From Clostridium sp. UBA4108 (GTDB lineage: Bacteria; Bacillota; Clostridia; Clostridiales; Clostridiaceae): a stretch of 54,055 nucleotides of DNA. Each line of letters begins with the position of its first letter. Position 1 is the first letter of the stretch. The translations under genes and the position numbers were made by a program. The stretch spans positions 547,403-601,457 of the forward strand of contig DFXM01000020.1 of assembly GCA_002381695.1 (NCBI GenBank), read 5' to 3'. The notes under the pieces are model-generated. The model was not told where the DNA came from. It did not search any database and was given only the letters and a program-made list of their open reading frames with translations. Positions 52,254 through 54,055 of the stretch are shown piece after piece.

Positions 52254-52997
52254 GTGATAAAAATAAAGTATGTAAGAAAAAAATTTGGAGAAATTGAAGT
52301 TTTAAAGGGTGTAGATTTAGAAATTAAACCAAGGGATGTAATGGTAATTATAGGGCCTAGTGGTTCAGGAAAAACTACCTTATTAAGGTGTTTAAATGGG
52401 TTAGAGGAAATTAATGATGGAAGTATTGATATTGGAAATATAACTATTAATGCTAGAATTCCTAAGAAAGAGTTCAATAAGAGAGTTAGAGAATTAAGAA
52501 AAACCACAGGTATGGTATTTCAAAGCTTTAATTTATTTCCACATATGACGGTTATGGAAAACGTAATAGAAGGTCTGATAACAGTAAAGAAAATTTCTAA
52601 GATAGAAGCTATAAAGAAAGGGGAGGAACTATTAAAAAAGGTGGGATTATTGGATAAGAAGGATATGTATCCATTAAGTCTTTCAGGTGGACAACAGCAA
52701 AGGGTAGCCATTGCACGATCTTTATCAATGGAACCAAAGATAATGTTTTTCGATGAACCTACTTCTGCCTTGGATCCAGAACTAGTTGGTGAAGTTTTAA
52801 ATGTTATGAAAGATTTAGCGAGAGAAGGAATGACTATGGTTATAGTTTCACACGAAATGGGTTTTGCGAAAGATATTGCTAATAAGATTGTATTCATGGA
52901 CAATGGGAATGTTATTGAAGAAGGTTCACCTGAAGAAATATTTAACACGCCAAAAACTCGTAGAGCTAAAGAATTTTTAGAAAGAGTAATTGATTAG
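52254..52997 (+). CDS. Amino acid ABC transporter ATP-binding protein
   Basis: 247 residues, GTG start. Walker A GPSGSGKTT (about 34-42), Q-loop FQSFNLFPH, signature LSGGQQQRVAIARSL, Walker B IMFFDEPTSALDPE, switch His in VSHEMGFA. It energises the importer formed with the two preceding gene products. It begins 12 bp after the permease stop. Confidence 0.9.
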   Translation: MIKIKYVRKKFGEIEVLKGVDLEIKPRDVMVIIGPSGSGKTTLLRCLNGLEEINDGSIDIGNITINARIPKKEFNKRVRELRKTTGMVFQSFNLFPHMTVMENVIEGLITVKKISKIEAIKKGEELLKKVGLLDKKDMYPLSLSGGQQQRVAIARSLSMEPKIMFFDEPTSALDPELVGEVLNVMKDLAREGMTMVIVSHEMGFAKDIANKIVFMDNGNVIEEGSPEEIFNTPKTRRAKEFLERVID

Positions 52998-53059
52998 AAG
53001 CTTTTAATATTAGTTAGTTTATGATGAGGATTTAACTATATATTATTTGATTTATTCTA

Positions 53060-53130
53060 AATGTAAAATTTGGATAATTTACATTTAAAAGTCCAGATAA
53101 TTTATATTTTAAATAATCTGGACTTTTAGT
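53060..53130. terminator. Bidirectional terminator after the ABC importer operon
   Basis: Two adjacent hairpins: AAATGTAAA/TTTACATTT (53060-53086) and AAAAGTCCAGATAATTT/AAATAATCTGGACTTTT (53087-53127, one mismatch). They separate the importer operon from the convergent aldolase gene. Confidence 0.7.
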
Positions 53131-53145
53131 TATTTTACTTTATTT

Positions 53146-53793
53146 TTATTTAAGTGTTGTGCTTTGGAAGTCTCCTATAAACTTCTTAATTCCAGCATCT
53201 GTTAATGGATGATTTATCATTTGCTTAAGAATTTTATAGGGAATAGTAGCAATATGAGCACCTGCTAATGCACTTTCATGTACATGCATTGGGTTTCTAA
53301 TACTAGCTGCTATTATCTCAGTTTCTATTCCATGAACATCAAATATTTCTCTTATTTGAGTTATTAAATCTATTCCAACTGATCCTATGTCATCTAATCT
53401 TCCTACAAATGGACTTACAAATGTAGCTCCTGCTCTAGCTGCTAATAATGCTTGAACTGCTGAAAAAATTAATGTAACATTTGTTTTTATACCAAGTTTA
53501 CTTAATATACTAACAGCTTTTAGACCCTCTTCGCACATAGGTACTTTAATTACAATATTTTTATGAATTGTAACAAGGTTCTTTGCCTCTTTCACCATTT
53601 CCTCTGATTTTAAACCCATAACTTCAGCACTTATAGGACCATCTACAATGTTAGTTATTTCGTTCATAACATCATTTATATTTCTTCCTTCTTTAGCTAT
53701 TAATGATGGATTAGTTGTAACACCACATATAATTCCTAATTTTGCTATGTACTTAATCTCATCTATATTGGCAGTATCAATAAATAATTTCAT
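53146..53793 (-). CDS. Fructose-6-phosphate aldolase / small transaldolase (FSA/TalC type)
   Basis: 215 residues, the length of the FSA-like transaldolase subfamily. Motifs: MKLFIDTANIDEIK and GVTTNPSLIAKEG at the N-terminus, the Schiff-base lysine in NIVIKVPM (about residue 83), and IIAASIRNPMHVHESALAGA. The family transfers or releases dihydroxyacetone units from sugar phosphates. Single gene with GAAGGAAG ribosome site; no neighbouring pentose phosphate gene is visible. Confidence 0.88.
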   Translation of the reverse strand: MKLFIDTANIDEIKYIAKLGIICGVTTNPSLIAKEGRNINDVMNEITNIVDGPISAEVMGLKSEEMVKEAKNLVTIHKNIVIKVPMCEEGLKAVSILSKLGIKTNVTLIFSAVQALLAARAGATFVSPFVGRLDDIGSVGIDLITQIREIFDVHGIETEIIAASIRNPMHVHESALAGAHIATIPYKILKQMINHPLTDAGIKKFIGDFQSTTLK

Positions 53794-54055
53794 AATAATA
53801 CACTTCCTTCAATAAATTTTCCATCTATAGTGTTTATAGAAAATCACTCTATATAGTATAGCATATTTATTTTGTTTTTTTAAATAATTGATAATTCTAT
53901 ATTGTTTTAGATAACTCTATTATACCAGAAATGTTAATCTATATTTATTGTAAAATATGGAAAAGCTACTTATTACTCCAAGTGTAGGTTTATTTATTTT
54001 AGGATTTGTTTTAAATGATTGTTGATTTTAGAATTATATATTATTGCGAAGCAAA

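Overview
The window comes from the chromosome of a low-GC, anaerobic, Clostridium-like Firmicute. The evidence is the strong AT bias, strong AGGAGG-type ribosome binding sites with GTG and TTG starts, two T-box leaders, a GlpP antiterminator, ECF sigma/anti-sigma pairs and clostridial-type catabolic operons. No rRNA, tRNA, CRISPR array, complete insertion sequence or prophage was seen.

Layout. (1) 1-2.4 kb: a dimethylarginine dimethylaminohydrolase gene and an APC-family amino acid antiporter. (2) 2.5-5.5 kb, minus strand: an ECF sigma factor, a zinc-finger anti-sigma factor and a YfjL-like protein, then a tandem-GGDEF protein. (3) 5.7-11 kb: a NarL/LiaR-type two-component system and a three-gene ABC-2 exporter whose promoter carries three phased repeats. 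(4) 11.2-16.8 kb: a LysR regulator and a cassette of CoA-transferase, MFS carrier, MetX-like acyltransferase/hydrolase and MaoC hydratase. (5) 16.9-22.7 kb: threonine aldolase, MATE pump, then small accessory genes (zinc-ribbon DUF2628, a frameshifted HNH nuclease, MazG-like, NERD). (6) 22.7-25 kb: gene remnants, a tyrosine T-box and tyrS (TyrZ type). (7) 25-28 kb, minus strand: a secreted seven-haem cytochrome c translationally coupled to a CcmF/NrfE-like haem lyase. (8) 28.1-33.5 kb: a TetR-controlled catabolic operon (M20 amidohydrolase, NAD-dependent epimerase, DapA-family lyase, divergent Nramp-like carrier). (9) 33.5-40.7 kb: a GlpP-headed sugar operon (galactitol-type EIIC, FGGY kinase, 2-hydroxyacid dehydrogenase, SDR, class II aldolase) lying between two homologous ~165 bp direct repeats. 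(10) 40.7-44.8 kb: SPFH protein plus a small Arc-like protein, then tldE/tldD. (11) 45-46 kb: a decayed MntA-HepT module and a broken lipoprotein gene. (12) 46.3-50 kb: DEAD-box helicase, a second ECF sigma/anti-sigma pair with an RsgI-like domain, and a LURP-one-like protein. (13) 50-54 kb: a cysteine T-box in front of a three-gene amino acid ABC importer, and a fructose-6-phosphate aldolase/transaldolase gene on the minus strand.

How the genes work together. The window is dominated by self-contained 'regulator + transporter + enzymes' cassettes for scavenging organic acids, amino acid derivatives and sugars. Three of them (12.3-16.8, 28.9-33.5 and 34.1-40.5 kb) have no substrate that can be named from sequence. 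The most unusual unit for this type of organism is the cytochrome/haem-lyase pair. Six broken genes (remnants at 19.5, 20.4, 23.1, 33.7, 45.0-45.5 and 45.5-46.0 kb) show active gene turnover between the cassettes.
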